Assembly (NCBI GenBank): GCA_016213725.1
Contig: JACQZS010000067.1
Location: 1-38,150 of the forward strand
Source: Acidobacteriota bacterium
Lineage (GTDB): Bacteria; Acidobacteriota; Terriglobia; Bryobacterales; Bryobacteraceae
DNA: 38,150 nt
Direction: 5' to 3'
The notes under the pieces were generated by a model that saw nothing but the letters and a program-made list of their open reading frames with translations, made no database searches and had not been told where the DNA came from. Of this stretch, positions 23,694 to 31,446 are shown one piece after another (within the stretch, counting starts at the first letter, position 1; each line of letters opens with the position of its first letter). Both the position numbers and the translations under genes were made by a program.

Positions 23694-24608
23694 ATGGAAA
23701 GGCCGGGCAGGGCGCCGCGAATCGATCGTCTCCGCGGTGCGCTGCTCGGCCTTGCTGTTTGTGACGCTCTGGGCACCACCCTTGAGTTTCGGGCGCCGGG
23801 CACTTTCCCGGCATTGACCGATCTGGTTGGCGGCGGCCCCTTCCGCCTTCAACCCGGACAGTGGACCGACGATACCTCCATGGCGCTCTGTCTGGCTGAC
23901 AGCCTCCACAGCTGCCGCGAATTCAACCCACGCGATCAGATGGATCGCTACGTCCGCTGGTTTCGCGAGGGTTACTGGTCTTCCACCGGGCGGTGCTTCG
24001 ACATCGGCACCACGGTGAGCGCGGCGCTCCAGCGGTTCGAGCTATCCGGCCAGCCGATGGCCGGAGACACCGATCCGCGCTCGGCTGGAAATGGAAGCCT
24101 GATGCGGCTGGCGCCCGTACCCATGTTCTTCGCCCGCGACGAGCAGTCGGCCGTATTCCGGGCCGCGCAGAGCAGCCGCACCACCCACGGAGCTCCGGAG
24201 TGCGTGGACGCTTGCCGGTACTTCGCCTGTCTGATTGTGGCGGCGCTGCAGGGCGAGTCCAGGGAGCAGATTCTCGATCCGTCGCGCTGGCGCCATGGTG
24301 CTCTCGCTCCGGCCATCGACGCCATCCGGCTGGGTAGCTTCCTCCGCAAGGAGCCGCCCGAAATCCGCGGTACCGGCTATGTGGTCGATTGCCTGGAGGC
24401 TGCGCTCTGGGCATTCGCTCAAAGCCGCTCTTTTGAGCACGGGGCCTTGCTGGCTGTGAATCTCGGGGACGATGCCGACACTACCGGCGCGGTCTACGGC
24501 CAGCTCGCCGGCGCCTTCTTCGGAGAACAGGGCATTCCGGAACTCTGGCTGAAGCGGTTGGCGATGCGCGAAGAGATTGGCCTGCTCGCCGAGCGAGTTG
24601 CCGAATGA
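23694..24608 (+). CDS. ADP-ribosylglycohydrolase (DraG/ARH) family protein
   Basis: A 304-aa all-helical hydrolase of the DraG/ARH family, which removes ADP-ribose from proteins or small molecules using two metal ions. Both metal sites are present: WTDDTSMA (Asp59, Asp60) and LGDDADTTGAVYGQLAGA (Asp259, Asp260, Asp262, Thr263), plus GNGSLMRLAP (about 132-141). ATG 23694 follows 12 nt after the Gfo/Idh/MocA stop. Neighbours are sugar enzymes, so a small-molecule role such as cleaving an N- or O-linked ribosyl or glycosyl compound is as likely as protein de-ADP-ribosylation. No signal peptide. Confidence 0.9.
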   Translation: MERPGRAPRIDRLRGALLGLAVCDALGTTLEFRAPGTFPALTDLVGGGPFRLQPGQWTDDTSMALCLADSLHSCREFNPRDQMDRYVRWFREGYWSSTGRCFDIGTTVSAALQRFELSGQPMAGDTDPRSAGNGSLMRLAPVPMFFARDEQSAVFRAAQSSRTTHGAPECVDACRYFACLIVAALQGESREQILDPSRWRHGALAPAIDAIRLGSFLRKEPPEIRGTGYVVDCLEAALWAFAQSRSFEHGALLAVNLGDDADTTGAVYGQLAGAFFGEQGIPELWLKRLAMREEIGLLAERVAE

Positions 24609-24674
24609 CCGCCCTCCCCGCTCGCGCTGTTTCGATAGAATCGTTCTGACTTCACTCCACCAGGAGCTTCAGCC

Positions 24675-25757
24675 ATGCCCAGATTCACCCGCCGTGACTG
24701 TGTTCGTGGAACCGCCGGCCTGCTGGCCGCCCGTGCTGCCGCGCCCTCCGCCGCCGCGCATCCCACCGGGAAGGGGCCCGGTATCAAGTTCTGCGAAATC
24801 TACAATCCGGGCGAAACCAGCCGGCTCAAACTCGCCAAGCAGATGGGCGTCAATTACGCCATCTCCGGAGTCTCCGGAGCGCTCAGCCGTGCCCGCCGCG
24901 AAGACTACGTCAGCGTCCTGCAGAAGATCAAAGACGAATACGCCGCGCAGGGTATTCAGATCGCCGGCGTCGAGAGCCATCCCGTGCCTGCTGAGAAGAT
25001 CAAGCTCGGCCTGCCGGGCCGCGACGAGGAGATCGAAAACTACAAGGAAGCCATCGTCGCACTGAAAAAGATCGGCGTGCCGATGATCTGCTACAACTTC
25101 ATGGCCGGCCTCGGCTGGTATCGCACCAACACGAAGAAGGAAGGGCGCGGCGGGGCCTTTACCTCTGAATTCGACAACAGCGTTGCTCTCAAGCAGGGCC
25201 TCACGCAGTGGGGCGAGGTGAGCGAAGAGAAGGTCTGGGCCAACATCGAGTACTTCCTGAAAGCCGTCATCCCCGTGGCCGACAAGGTGGGCATGCAGAT
25301 GGCTCTGCACCCGGATGATCCGCCGCTGTCGCCGCTGCGCGGCATTGGCCGGATCCTCATCAGCGCCCGCAACTATGAGCGCGTGATGGATACGGTGCCC
25401 AGCAAGATGAACGGCGTAACCTTCTGCCAGGCCAACTTCGTGGCCATGAAGGAAGACATCTACTCGCTGGCGAGGAAGTGGTGCCAGCGCAAGAAGGTGT
25501 TCTTCGTGCACTTCCGCGATATTGAAGGCGACGCCACGCATCTCACCGAAACCTTCCACGACAACGGCCCCACGAACATGGCGAAGATGCTCAAGATCTA
25601 TGCCGAGAACGGCTTCGCGGGCCCCATGCGTCCTGACCATGCGCCCACCATGGAGGGCGAGCAGAACGACCGCCCCGGCTATGCCATGACCGGTAAGGTG
25701 TTCGCCTTCGGCTACATGAAGGGCGTCATGGACGGCCTCGGCTATCCCTACGAATAA
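24675..25757 (+). CDS. Mannonate dehydratase (UxuA)-like protein with possible export leader
   Basis: A 360-aa TIM-barrel enzyme with the UxuA fold, which dehydrates D-mannonate to 2-keto-3-deoxygluconate in glucuronate catabolism. Expected metal residues are present in order: His212 (LHPDDPPLSP), Cys251 (TFCQANF), His279 (FFVHFRDIEGD) and Asp321 (RPDHAPTM). The first 30 residues (MPRFTRRDCVRGTAGLLAAR) look like a degenerate twin-arginine leader, unusual because UxuA is cytoplasmic. Whether it is exported is uncertain, as an Arg interrupts the hydrophobic part. ATG is preceded by AGGAG 8 nt upstream, and a lone -10-like TAGAAT lies at 24636-24641. Specific substrate is inferred only. Confidence 0.85.
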   Translation: MPRFTRRDCVRGTAGLLAARAAAPSAAAHPTGKGPGIKFCEIYNPGETSRLKLAKQMGVNYAISGVSGALSRARREDYVSVLQKIKDEYAAQGIQIAGVESHPVPAEKIKLGLPGRDEEIENYKEAIVALKKIGVPMICYNFMAGLGWYRTNTKKEGRGGAFTSEFDNSVALKQGLTQWGEVSEEKVWANIEYFLKAVIPVADKVGMQMALHPDDPPLSPLRGIGRILISARNYERVMDTVPSKMNGVTFCQANFVAMKEDIYSLARKWCQRKKVFFVHFRDIEGDATHLTETFHDNGPTNMAKMLKIYAENGFAGPMRPDHAPTMEGEQNDRPGYAMTGKVFAFGYMKGVMDGLGYPYE

Positions 25758-25766
25758 GGCGCCGTG

Positions 25767-27284
25767 ATGACTGGCGCCGAATGTCTCCTGAGAACCCTCC
25801 TCGAGGGCGGAATCGATCTCTGCCTGATGAACCCTGGCACCAGCGAAATGCAGTTCGTCTCCGCGCTGGACCGGGTGCCTGCCATGCGAGGCGTCCTGTG
25901 CCTGCAGGAGACCGTCTGCGCCGGCGCCGCCGATGGGTATGCGCGCATGTCTGGCCGGCCCGCCGCCACGCTGCTCCACCTCGGTCCGGGTCTCGCCAAC
26001 GCCCTTTCCAACTTCCACAATGCGCGCAAGGCCCGCTCTCCCATCGTCAATATCGTCGGCGAGCACTCCACCGCGCACCTGCGCTACGACGCGCCGCTCA
26101 CCGCCGATGTCGAAGCCTTCGCGCGCCCCGTCTCCGGCTGGGTGAAGACCCTCTCCTCCCCGTTGGAAATGGGCGAGGCTGCCCGCCAGGCGATCGCTGA
26201 ATCGCTGCGCCCGCCGGGGCAGGTATCCTCGCTCGTCATCCCCGCCGACCACTCCTGGAGCGAATCCGGCGCGGTCGGGGCGGCGCCCGAGTTGTCTGTC
26301 CGGCGCCTGCCTGCCCAGGCCCGCATTGAACCGGTCTGGCAGACCATCGCCGGCGCCGGCCCAGCCGCCATTTTCCTTGGCGGCAGCGCCACCGGCGCGG
26401 CCGGTTTGCGCGCGGCGGGTGCCACGGGCCTCCCCGTGTTCCTGAACCGGTATGCCGCTCGCGTTTCGCGCGGCCGGCCCTGGGCGTTCGCCCGCCGCCT
26501 GGCCTACTTCCCCGAGCATGCCGAAACCATGCTGGCCGGTCTGCGGCACTTGATTCTTGTCGAAGCCGATGCACCCGTGTCGTTCTTTGGGTATCCGGAG
26601 CGCCGCAGTACGGTGGCTCCCGAAGATTGTCACACACCGCTGCTCGCCGCTCAGGATGAAGACGGAGTGGCGGCGCTGATGGCGCTTGGCGGAGGTGCGC
26701 CTCTGCCGCCTGAGCCAGAGCCCCTGAACCTGCCCGGCGATGGGCCGCTTACCGTTGAGTCGCTGGGCGTCGTTCTGGCCTGCCTTTTGCCCGAAGGAGC
26801 GCTGGTGAGCGACGAGATGGTCAGCAGCGGAGAGCCGGTCAATACCGCTCTGAATCACGCTGCTCCACACGAACTTCTGCCAGTGACGGGTGGCTCCATT
26901 GGCCAGGGACTGCCCGTTGCTGTGGGCGCCGCGCTGGCTTGTCCGGATCGCAAAGTGGTTGCCCTGGAAGCCGATGGCAGCGGCATGTACTCGCTGCAGG
27001 CTCTGTGGACCATGGCCCGCGAGAACCTCAATGTGGTTACCATTGTCTTCGCGAACCGCCGCTACCGGATTCTCGATGTCGAGATGCAGCGCACCGGAGC
27101 CGGACCCGTCGGCCCACGCGCCACGGAGATGATTGATATCGGCCGCCCCGCGCTTGATTGGGTCAAGCTCGCTCAGGGGATGGGGGTGGAAGCCTCCCGC
27201 GCGACCACGGTGCGCGAGTTCACCACACAGTTCGAGAGCGCGCTTCTGGCCTGCTCCCCGCGGTTGATCGAGGCGGTCTTGTAA
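25767..27284 (+). CDS. Acetolactate-synthase-like ThDP-dependent enzyme
   Basis: A 505-aa thiamine-diphosphate enzyme of the acetolactate synthase/benzoylformate decarboxylase superfamily. The catalytic Glu48 sits in CLQETVCAGAADGYAR. The N-terminal NPGTSEMQF is typical of the 'large-subunit homologue' group. The ThDP-binding block reads EADGSGMYSLQALWTMAREN, ending VFANRRYRIL; the first Gly of the GDG motif is Ala here. It lacks the C-terminal length of IlvB (about 570 aa), so it is probably not true acetolactate synthase. ATG 25767 lies 9 nt after the UxuA-like stop; GTG 25764 is in frame just before. It likely acts on a 2-keto acid released by its neighbours, but this is inference. Confidence 0.85.
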   Translation: MTGAECLLRTLLEGGIDLCLMNPGTSEMQFVSALDRVPAMRGVLCLQETVCAGAADGYARMSGRPAATLLHLGPGLANALSNFHNARKARSPIVNIVGEHSTAHLRYDAPLTADVEAFARPVSGWVKTLSSPLEMGEAARQAIAESLRPPGQVSSLVIPADHSWSESGAVGAAPELSVRRLPAQARIEPVWQTIAGAGPAAIFLGGSATGAAGLRAAGATGLPVFLNRYAARVSRGRPWAFARRLAYFPEHAETMLAGLRHLILVEADAPVSFFGYPERRSTVAPEDCHTPLLAAQDEDGVAALMALGGGAPLPPEPEPLNLPGDGPLTVESLGVVLACLLPEGALVSDEMVSSGEPVNTALNHAAPHELLPVTGGSIGQGLPVAVGAALACPDRKVVALEADGSGMYSLQALWTMARENLNVVTIVFANRRYRILDVEMQRTGAGPVGPRATEMIDIGRPALDWVKLAQGMGVEASRATTVREFTTQFESALLACSPRLIEAVL

Positions 27285-27339
27285 GCGGGCAGGACAGCGC
27301 GGCCACAGGCATTCGAGTTACTGTTTCAGTCGAGGACCT

Positions 27340-28644
27340 ATGCTCAGAATCGCTCTTCTTCTCATCATGACCCTGGGCGCCGGCGCGCAGGATCGCACCG
27401 GCACCATCCAAGTGCGGGTCTCCACGGACCGCGCGGACTGGCGCTACTCGCCAGGGCAGCCGGTGAAGTTCCACATTGTGGCCGTGCAGGATGGGCACGC
27501 CCTCGAGGGCGTCAAGGTCGCTTACAAAATCGGGCCTGAGATGGTGGCGCCGCAGATTGAGGCCACCGCCACGCTGGCCGCCGGCGGCCTCACCGTCGAT
27601 GGCGGCACCATGAAAGATGCCGGCTTCCTGCGCTGCATTGCCACGGTGGAGGCCAATGGGAAGACCTATCGAGGACTTGCCACCGCCGCCTTTGATCCGG
27701 AGCGTATCCAGCCGACGCAGAAGGATCCGGCCGATTTCGACGCATTCTGGTCTGCCGCCAAAGCGGCGCTGGCTAAGATTCCCATGGATGCCAGGCTTAC
27801 GCCCCTGCCGGAGTACGGTAACGCCGGCGCTGCCTGCTTCCACTTGAATCTGCAGAACGTCGGCATGAGCGCCGCGCCGTCGCGTTTCTACGGTGTCCTC
27901 TGTGAGCCGAAGGCGCCTGGGAAATACCCGGCTCTGCTCAGCGTGCCGGGTGCCGGCGTTCGGCCTTACCGCGGTCTGGCGGAACTCGCCGCCAAAGGCG
28001 TCATCACCCTGCAGGTAGGCATCCACGGGATCCCCGTCATCTTGGACCAGTCCGTCTACGACTCGCTCGGCGCCGGTGCCCTCGCTAACTACAACACCTT
28101 CGGGATGGACCAGCGCGACCGCTACTATTACAAGCGCGTCTATCTGGGCTGCCTGCGCGCCAACGACTTCCTCGTCAGCCATCCCAAATGGGACGGCAGC
28201 ACACTGGCCGTCACCGGCGGCAGTCAGGGGGGCGCCCTCTCCATCGTCGTCGCCGGACTCGATCCGCGCGTCAAAGCCCTGGCCGCCTACTACCCCGCGC
28301 TCTCCGACGTCTCCGGATATCTCGAAGGCCGCGCCGGCGGATGGCCGCATATGTTCCGCGCCACGGAAGGCCCGCTGGCACACCGCTCCAACGACAAGAT
28401 CGAAACCACCCGCTACTACGATGTAGTGAACTTCGCCCGCCGTGTGAAGGTGCCCGGCCTATACAGTTGGGGTTTCAATGACGAGACCTGCCCGCCCACT
28501 TCCATGTTCTCGGCCTATAACGTGATTCCAGGCGGCAAACACCTGCTGCTGGCGCTCGAAACCGGCCACAACCAGGTGCCGGAGCAGACCGCCTTGGTCA
28601 ACGCCTGGCTGGAGGAGTTCCTGAAGACCGGCGTGGCGAAATAG
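27340..28644 (+). CDS. Secreted acetyl-xylan-esterase-like (AXE1/CE7) hydrolase
   Basis: A 434-aa exported esterase: signal peptide 1-16 (MLRIALLLIMTLGAGA-Q), an N-terminal Ig-like domain (about 20-115) and an alpha/beta-hydrolase AXE1 domain (about 120-430). The triad is Ser295 (GGSQGG), Asp381 (GFNDETCPP) and His410 (ETGHNQ). CE7 enzymes deacetylate xylan oligomers and cephalosporin C. The oxyanion/elbow sequence GGSQGG is exactly the CE7 type. It lies 55 nt after the ThDP gene in the same direction, so it may be cotranscribed. This suggests plant hemicellulose breakdown, inferred from family. Confidence 0.88.
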   Translation: MLRIALLLIMTLGAGAQDRTGTIQVRVSTDRADWRYSPGQPVKFHIVAVQDGHALEGVKVAYKIGPEMVAPQIEATATLAAGGLTVDGGTMKDAGFLRCIATVEANGKTYRGLATAAFDPERIQPTQKDPADFDAFWSAAKAALAKIPMDARLTPLPEYGNAGAACFHLNLQNVGMSAAPSRFYGVLCEPKAPGKYPALLSVPGAGVRPYRGLAELAAKGVITLQVGIHGIPVILDQSVYDSLGAGALANYNTFGMDQRDRYYYKRVYLGCLRANDFLVSHPKWDGSTLAVTGGSQGGALSIVVAGLDPRVKALAAYYPALSDVSGYLEGRAGGWPHMFRATEGPLAHRSNDKIETTRYYDVVNFARRVKVPGLYSWGFNDETCPPTSMFSAYNVIPGGKHLLLALETGHNQVPEQTALVNAWLEEFLKTGVAK

Positions 28645-28647
28645 CGT

Positions 28648-29655
28648 TTAGTTCCCCTGCAGGTCGAAGCCGTGCTGCTGCCGGTGGTAGGCGCTGTCGT
28701 AGCGCTTGCTGCTCTTGAATAGCTCGTAGCGGCCGTCCCCTTGGACGTCTTTTACTTTGGCCTGCAGCGCGGCGCTCTCCGTCTCGCTCAGCGGCTTGAA
28801 CTCGCGCCCCAACTTGAGCGCTGTCTTGAGCATCTCAAGGTCGGTCAATCCTACCACCTGCACCGCCACCGGCTGCGACAGGCAATACCGGTAGCACTCT
28901 TCCAGTGTCACCAGCCCGGCGTTCACCATCTTTCCGTCTCCGCCGATTCCCTTCATCCCGATGATCCCCACGTTCTTCTTCAGGCATACCGGCATCACCC
29001 GCTGGCGGAAGCTCTCAAAGCGCGCGTCCATGATGTTGTTCGGCATCTGCGACGTGTCCCAGGTGAAATTTCTTCCCAGCATGTCCAGGTGAATGGCCGG
29101 AGCTTTGTGCCCTGTAAAGCCGATGAACCGCACCTTGCCCTGCTTCTTCGCCTCCTCCACGGCGCGCACCGCGCCCTTCTCGAATACCCACTCCGGATCG
29201 TTGTAGCAGTTGCATTCGTGGAACTGCAGCAGGTCCAGGTAGTCCGTCTGCAGCCGCTTCAGGCTCTCGTCGATCTGCTGCTTGGCGCCTTCGTACTCGC
29301 GGCTGCATACTTTCGTCATCAGGAATGCCTTCTTGCGCCGCCCGTCCATGGCCAGCGCCTTGCCCATCACGTCCTCGCAGCGCCCGCGGCCGTACTCCCA
29401 GGCGTTGTCCATGAAGTTGATGCCTTCATCCAGCGCTGTTTGAATCAGACGGATGCAGTCGTTCTCCTCCTTTGCCCGGCCGGCATGCGCGCCGCCGATG
29501 CCGAGAATCGACACTCGCACGCCCGTGCGGCCTAATACCCGCGTTGGCATGCCCGTGGCATCGGCGCTGCTCGTGCCTGCCACTACATTTTCCGCCAGCG
29601 CTGCGGCGCTGAGGGATCGCAGAAATCCTCTTCGCGTGCTTTCCGCGTGAATCAT
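28648..29655 (-). CDS. Aldo/keto reductase with twin-arginine leader
   Basis: A 335-aa NADPH-type aldo/keto reductase TIM barrel. The full catalytic tetrad is visible: Asp83 (FMDNAWEYG), Tyr88, Lys115 (LMTKVCS) and His146 (LLQFHECN). The N-terminus STRRGFLRSLSAAALA (residues 6-21) fits the twin-arginine pattern, although the hydrophobic run is short. ATG 29655 is preceded by GGAGG 8 nt upstream. The barrel begins at TRVLGRTGVRVSILGIGG. It converges with the esterase gene (3-nt gap) and diverges from the amidase gene. Substrate probably a sugar or related carbonyl. Confidence 0.88.
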   Translation of the reverse strand: MIHAESTRRGFLRSLSAAALAENVVAGTSSADATGMPTRVLGRTGVRVSILGIGGAHAGRAKEENDCIRLIQTALDEGINFMDNAWEYGRGRCEDVMGKALAMDGRRKKAFLMTKVCSREYEGAKQQIDESLKRLQTDYLDLLQFHECNCYNDPEWVFEKGAVRAVEEAKKQGKVRFIGFTGHKAPAIHLDMLGRNFTWDTSQMPNNIMDARFESFRQRVMPVCLKKNVGIIGMKGIGGDGKMVNAGLVTLEECYRYCLSQPVAVQVVGLTDLEMLKTALKLGREFKPLSETESAALQAKVKDVQGDGRYELFKSSKRYDSAYHRQQHGFDLQGN

Positions 29656-29678
29656 GTCGGCCACCTCCAGATGCGCTG

Positions 29679-29688
29679 ATTGTACAAT
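29679..29688. promoter_or_regulatory. Palindromic bidirectional -10 element
   Basis: ATTGTACAAT is a perfect 10-bp palindrome giving TACAAT (5/6 to TATAAT) on both strands. The minus-strand start of transcription, near 29672, leaves a 17-nt leader that contains the GGAGG of the reductase gene. The plus-strand start, near 29695, falls on ATG 29696 of the amidase gene, implying a leaderless mRNA. No good -35 boxes are seen. Confidence 0.5.
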
Positions 29689-29695
29689 GCCCTCC

Positions 29696-31294
29696 ATGAC
29701 GAGAAGAGACCTGATCTGTTCCGGAGCCGCTCTGGCCCTCACCGGATGTGTCCGCCCCAATCAGGATCACGGCGCCTTTGACCTGCTCGACACCGGGCTG
29801 GATGAGATCGTTGCCGGCCTCCATTCCGGCCGTTGGACCTCCCGCGGACTTGCCCGCTGGTATCTCGAACGCATCGATCGTCTCGATAGTGCCGCCCGCG
29901 TCGCCGGCCCGCGCCTGAACTCCGTCCTCGCCCTTCATCCGCATGTCATGGAGCAGGCCGACGCACTGGATCAGGAGCTGAAGTCCAAAGGCCCGCGCTC
30001 TCCGCTGCACGGTGTCCCCATCCTCCTCAAGGACAACATCGACACCGCCGACATTCCTACCACCGCCGGTTCCCTGGCGCTCGAACACTGGACTCCGCCC
30101 AAAGACGCCTTCATCGCCGCCCGCCTTCGCGCCGCCGGCGCGCTCATCCTCGGCAAGACCAATCTCAGCGAGTGGGCCAATTTCCGCTCCACCCACTCCT
30201 CCAGCGGATGGAGCGGCCGGGGCGGCCAGACTCGCAATCCCCACGCCACTGACCATTCGCCCTCCGGTTCCAGTTCCGGCTCCGGCGCCGCCGTGGCCGC
30301 TTCGCTCTGCGCTGCCGCCGTCGGTACGGAGACAGACGGCTCCATCGTGAGTCCCGCCTCCGTCTGCGGCATTGTCGGCGTCAAACCCACGGTGGGCGTC
30401 GTCAGCCGGTCCGGCATCGTTCCCATCTCGCACAGCCAGGACACCGCCGGTCCCATGGCCCGCTCCGTCCGCGATGCGGCAATCCTGTTCGATGCCCTCG
30501 TGGCTCCAGATCCAGCCGATGCCGGCGCCCGTTCCTTCCCAGTTGCCTTCCGCGCCACGCAATCGCTCGACGCCAAGGCCCTCCAGGGTGCCCGCCTGGG
30601 CATCCCTCGCAAGTATTTCGACCGCAATCAGAAGATGAACCGTTTTCTCGATGCCCAGGTCGACGCGCTCAGGAAAGCGGGCGCTGAGGTGATCGACGAA
30701 GCCGAGCTGCCCTCCCACGGCAAGCTTGGCGATCCCGAATTCGAGGTCATGCTCTACGAATACAAAGCCGACCTCAACGCCTACCTCGCCACGCAGCCCC
30801 CCTCGGCGCCGGTGCGCTCCATTGAACAACTCATTGCCTTCAACGACAAGCAGAAGGATCGCGAGTTGAAGTGGTTCGGCCAGGAGATCCTCCACCTGGC
30901 TTTGGCCAAAGGCCCGCTCACGGATCAGAAGTACCTCGATGCCCGCAGACAGTGCCTCCAACTCTCCCGGGATGAAGGTATCGATGCCGTCCTCCGGAAA
31001 CATCGCCTGGACGCAATCGTCACTCTCACTAACGGACCCGCCTGGTTCATCGATTGGGTGAATGGAGACTATGACACGGGCGGCTGCTCAACCGTGGCCG
31101 CCGTTGCCGGCTACCCCCATATCACCGTTCCCGCCGGTTTCGTCGACGGCCTGCCCATCGGGCTCTCCTTCTTCGGCACAGCCTTTGCCGAGCCGCGGTT
31201 GTTCGCCCTCGCCTACTCGTATGAACAGGCCACCCGCGCACGTCGAAAGCCTTCGCTGAAGCCTGGCGGCGCCGCTCCTTCCAGCCAAGCCTAG
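29696..31294 (+). CDS. Amidase-signature lipoprotein
   Basis: A 532-aa amidase-signature (GatA-like) hydrolase of the Ser-cisSer-Lys type: Lys112 (ILLKDNIDTA), cis-Ser about 193 (SPSGSSSGSG) and nucleophile Ser216 (GTETDGSIVSPAS). The first 18 residues (MTRRDLICSG..ALTGC) combine a twin-arginine pair with a lipobox whose Cys18 would be lipidated. It is therefore probably a membrane-anchored amidase outside the cytoplasm. An alternative ATG at 29687 lies inside the -10-like palindrome; I prefer 29696. It hydrolyses amides of unknown kind. No GatB or GatC partner is seen, so it is not the tRNA amidotransferase. Confidence 0.88.
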   Translation: MTRRDLICSGAALALTGCVRPNQDHGAFDLLDTGLDEIVAGLHSGRWTSRGLARWYLERIDRLDSAARVAGPRLNSVLALHPHVMEQADALDQELKSKGPRSPLHGVPILLKDNIDTADIPTTAGSLALEHWTPPKDAFIAARLRAAGALILGKTNLSEWANFRSTHSSSGWSGRGGQTRNPHATDHSPSGSSSGSGAAVAASLCAAAVGTETDGSIVSPASVCGIVGVKPTVGVVSRSGIVPISHSQDTAGPMARSVRDAAILFDALVAPDPADAGARSFPVAFRATQSLDAKALQGARLGIPRKYFDRNQKMNRFLDAQVDALRKAGAEVIDEAELPSHGKLGDPEFEVMLYEYKADLNAYLATQPPSAPVRSIEQLIAFNDKQKDRELKWFGQEILHLALAKGPLTDQKYLDARRQCLQLSRDEGIDAVLRKHRLDAIVTLTNGPAWFIDWVNGDYDTGGCSTVAAVAGYPHITVPAGFVDGLPIGLSFFGTAFAEPRLFALAYSYEQATRARRKPSLKPGGAAPSSQA

Positions 31295-31356
31295 AGCCAC
31301 AGCCGCCAAGCGCCCAATCGCCTCAAAAACCTGCGATCAGAAGATAGTTGACGGTG

Positions 31357-31385
31357 TTGTCCTGTTAATTGATTTCTGTTACATT
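31357..31385 (+). promoter_or_regulatory. Candidate promoter of the NxxGxxxF-repeat gene
   Basis: TTGTCC (31357-31362, 4/6), exactly 17 nt, then TACATT (31380-31385, 4/6). The predicted start near 31392 leaves a leader of about 55 nt before ATG 31447. Confidence 0.4.
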
Positions 31386-31446
31386 GGCATGCGCTTATCC
31401 GGCATGTGCCCCTTGCCGGCTCACTGGAACTTTGAAGGAGCATCCG

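Noticed and set aside
24669-26870. A 733-aa open frame on the minus strand across the UxuA-like and ThDP genes, and similar long antisense frames at 695-1762, 2247-3563, 22444-23814, 27220-28383 and 29426-31003
   Set aside because: All are in exact codon register with the sense genes, so a stop needs TTA, CTA or TCA in the sense frame. These codons are rare in GC-rich genes, which explains the long frames. None has a domain or motif.
31384-31399. A sigma-54-like -24/-12 pattern (TTGGCATGCGCTTAT)
   Set aside because: The -12 half lacks the essential GC, and a better sigma-70 candidate lies just upstream.
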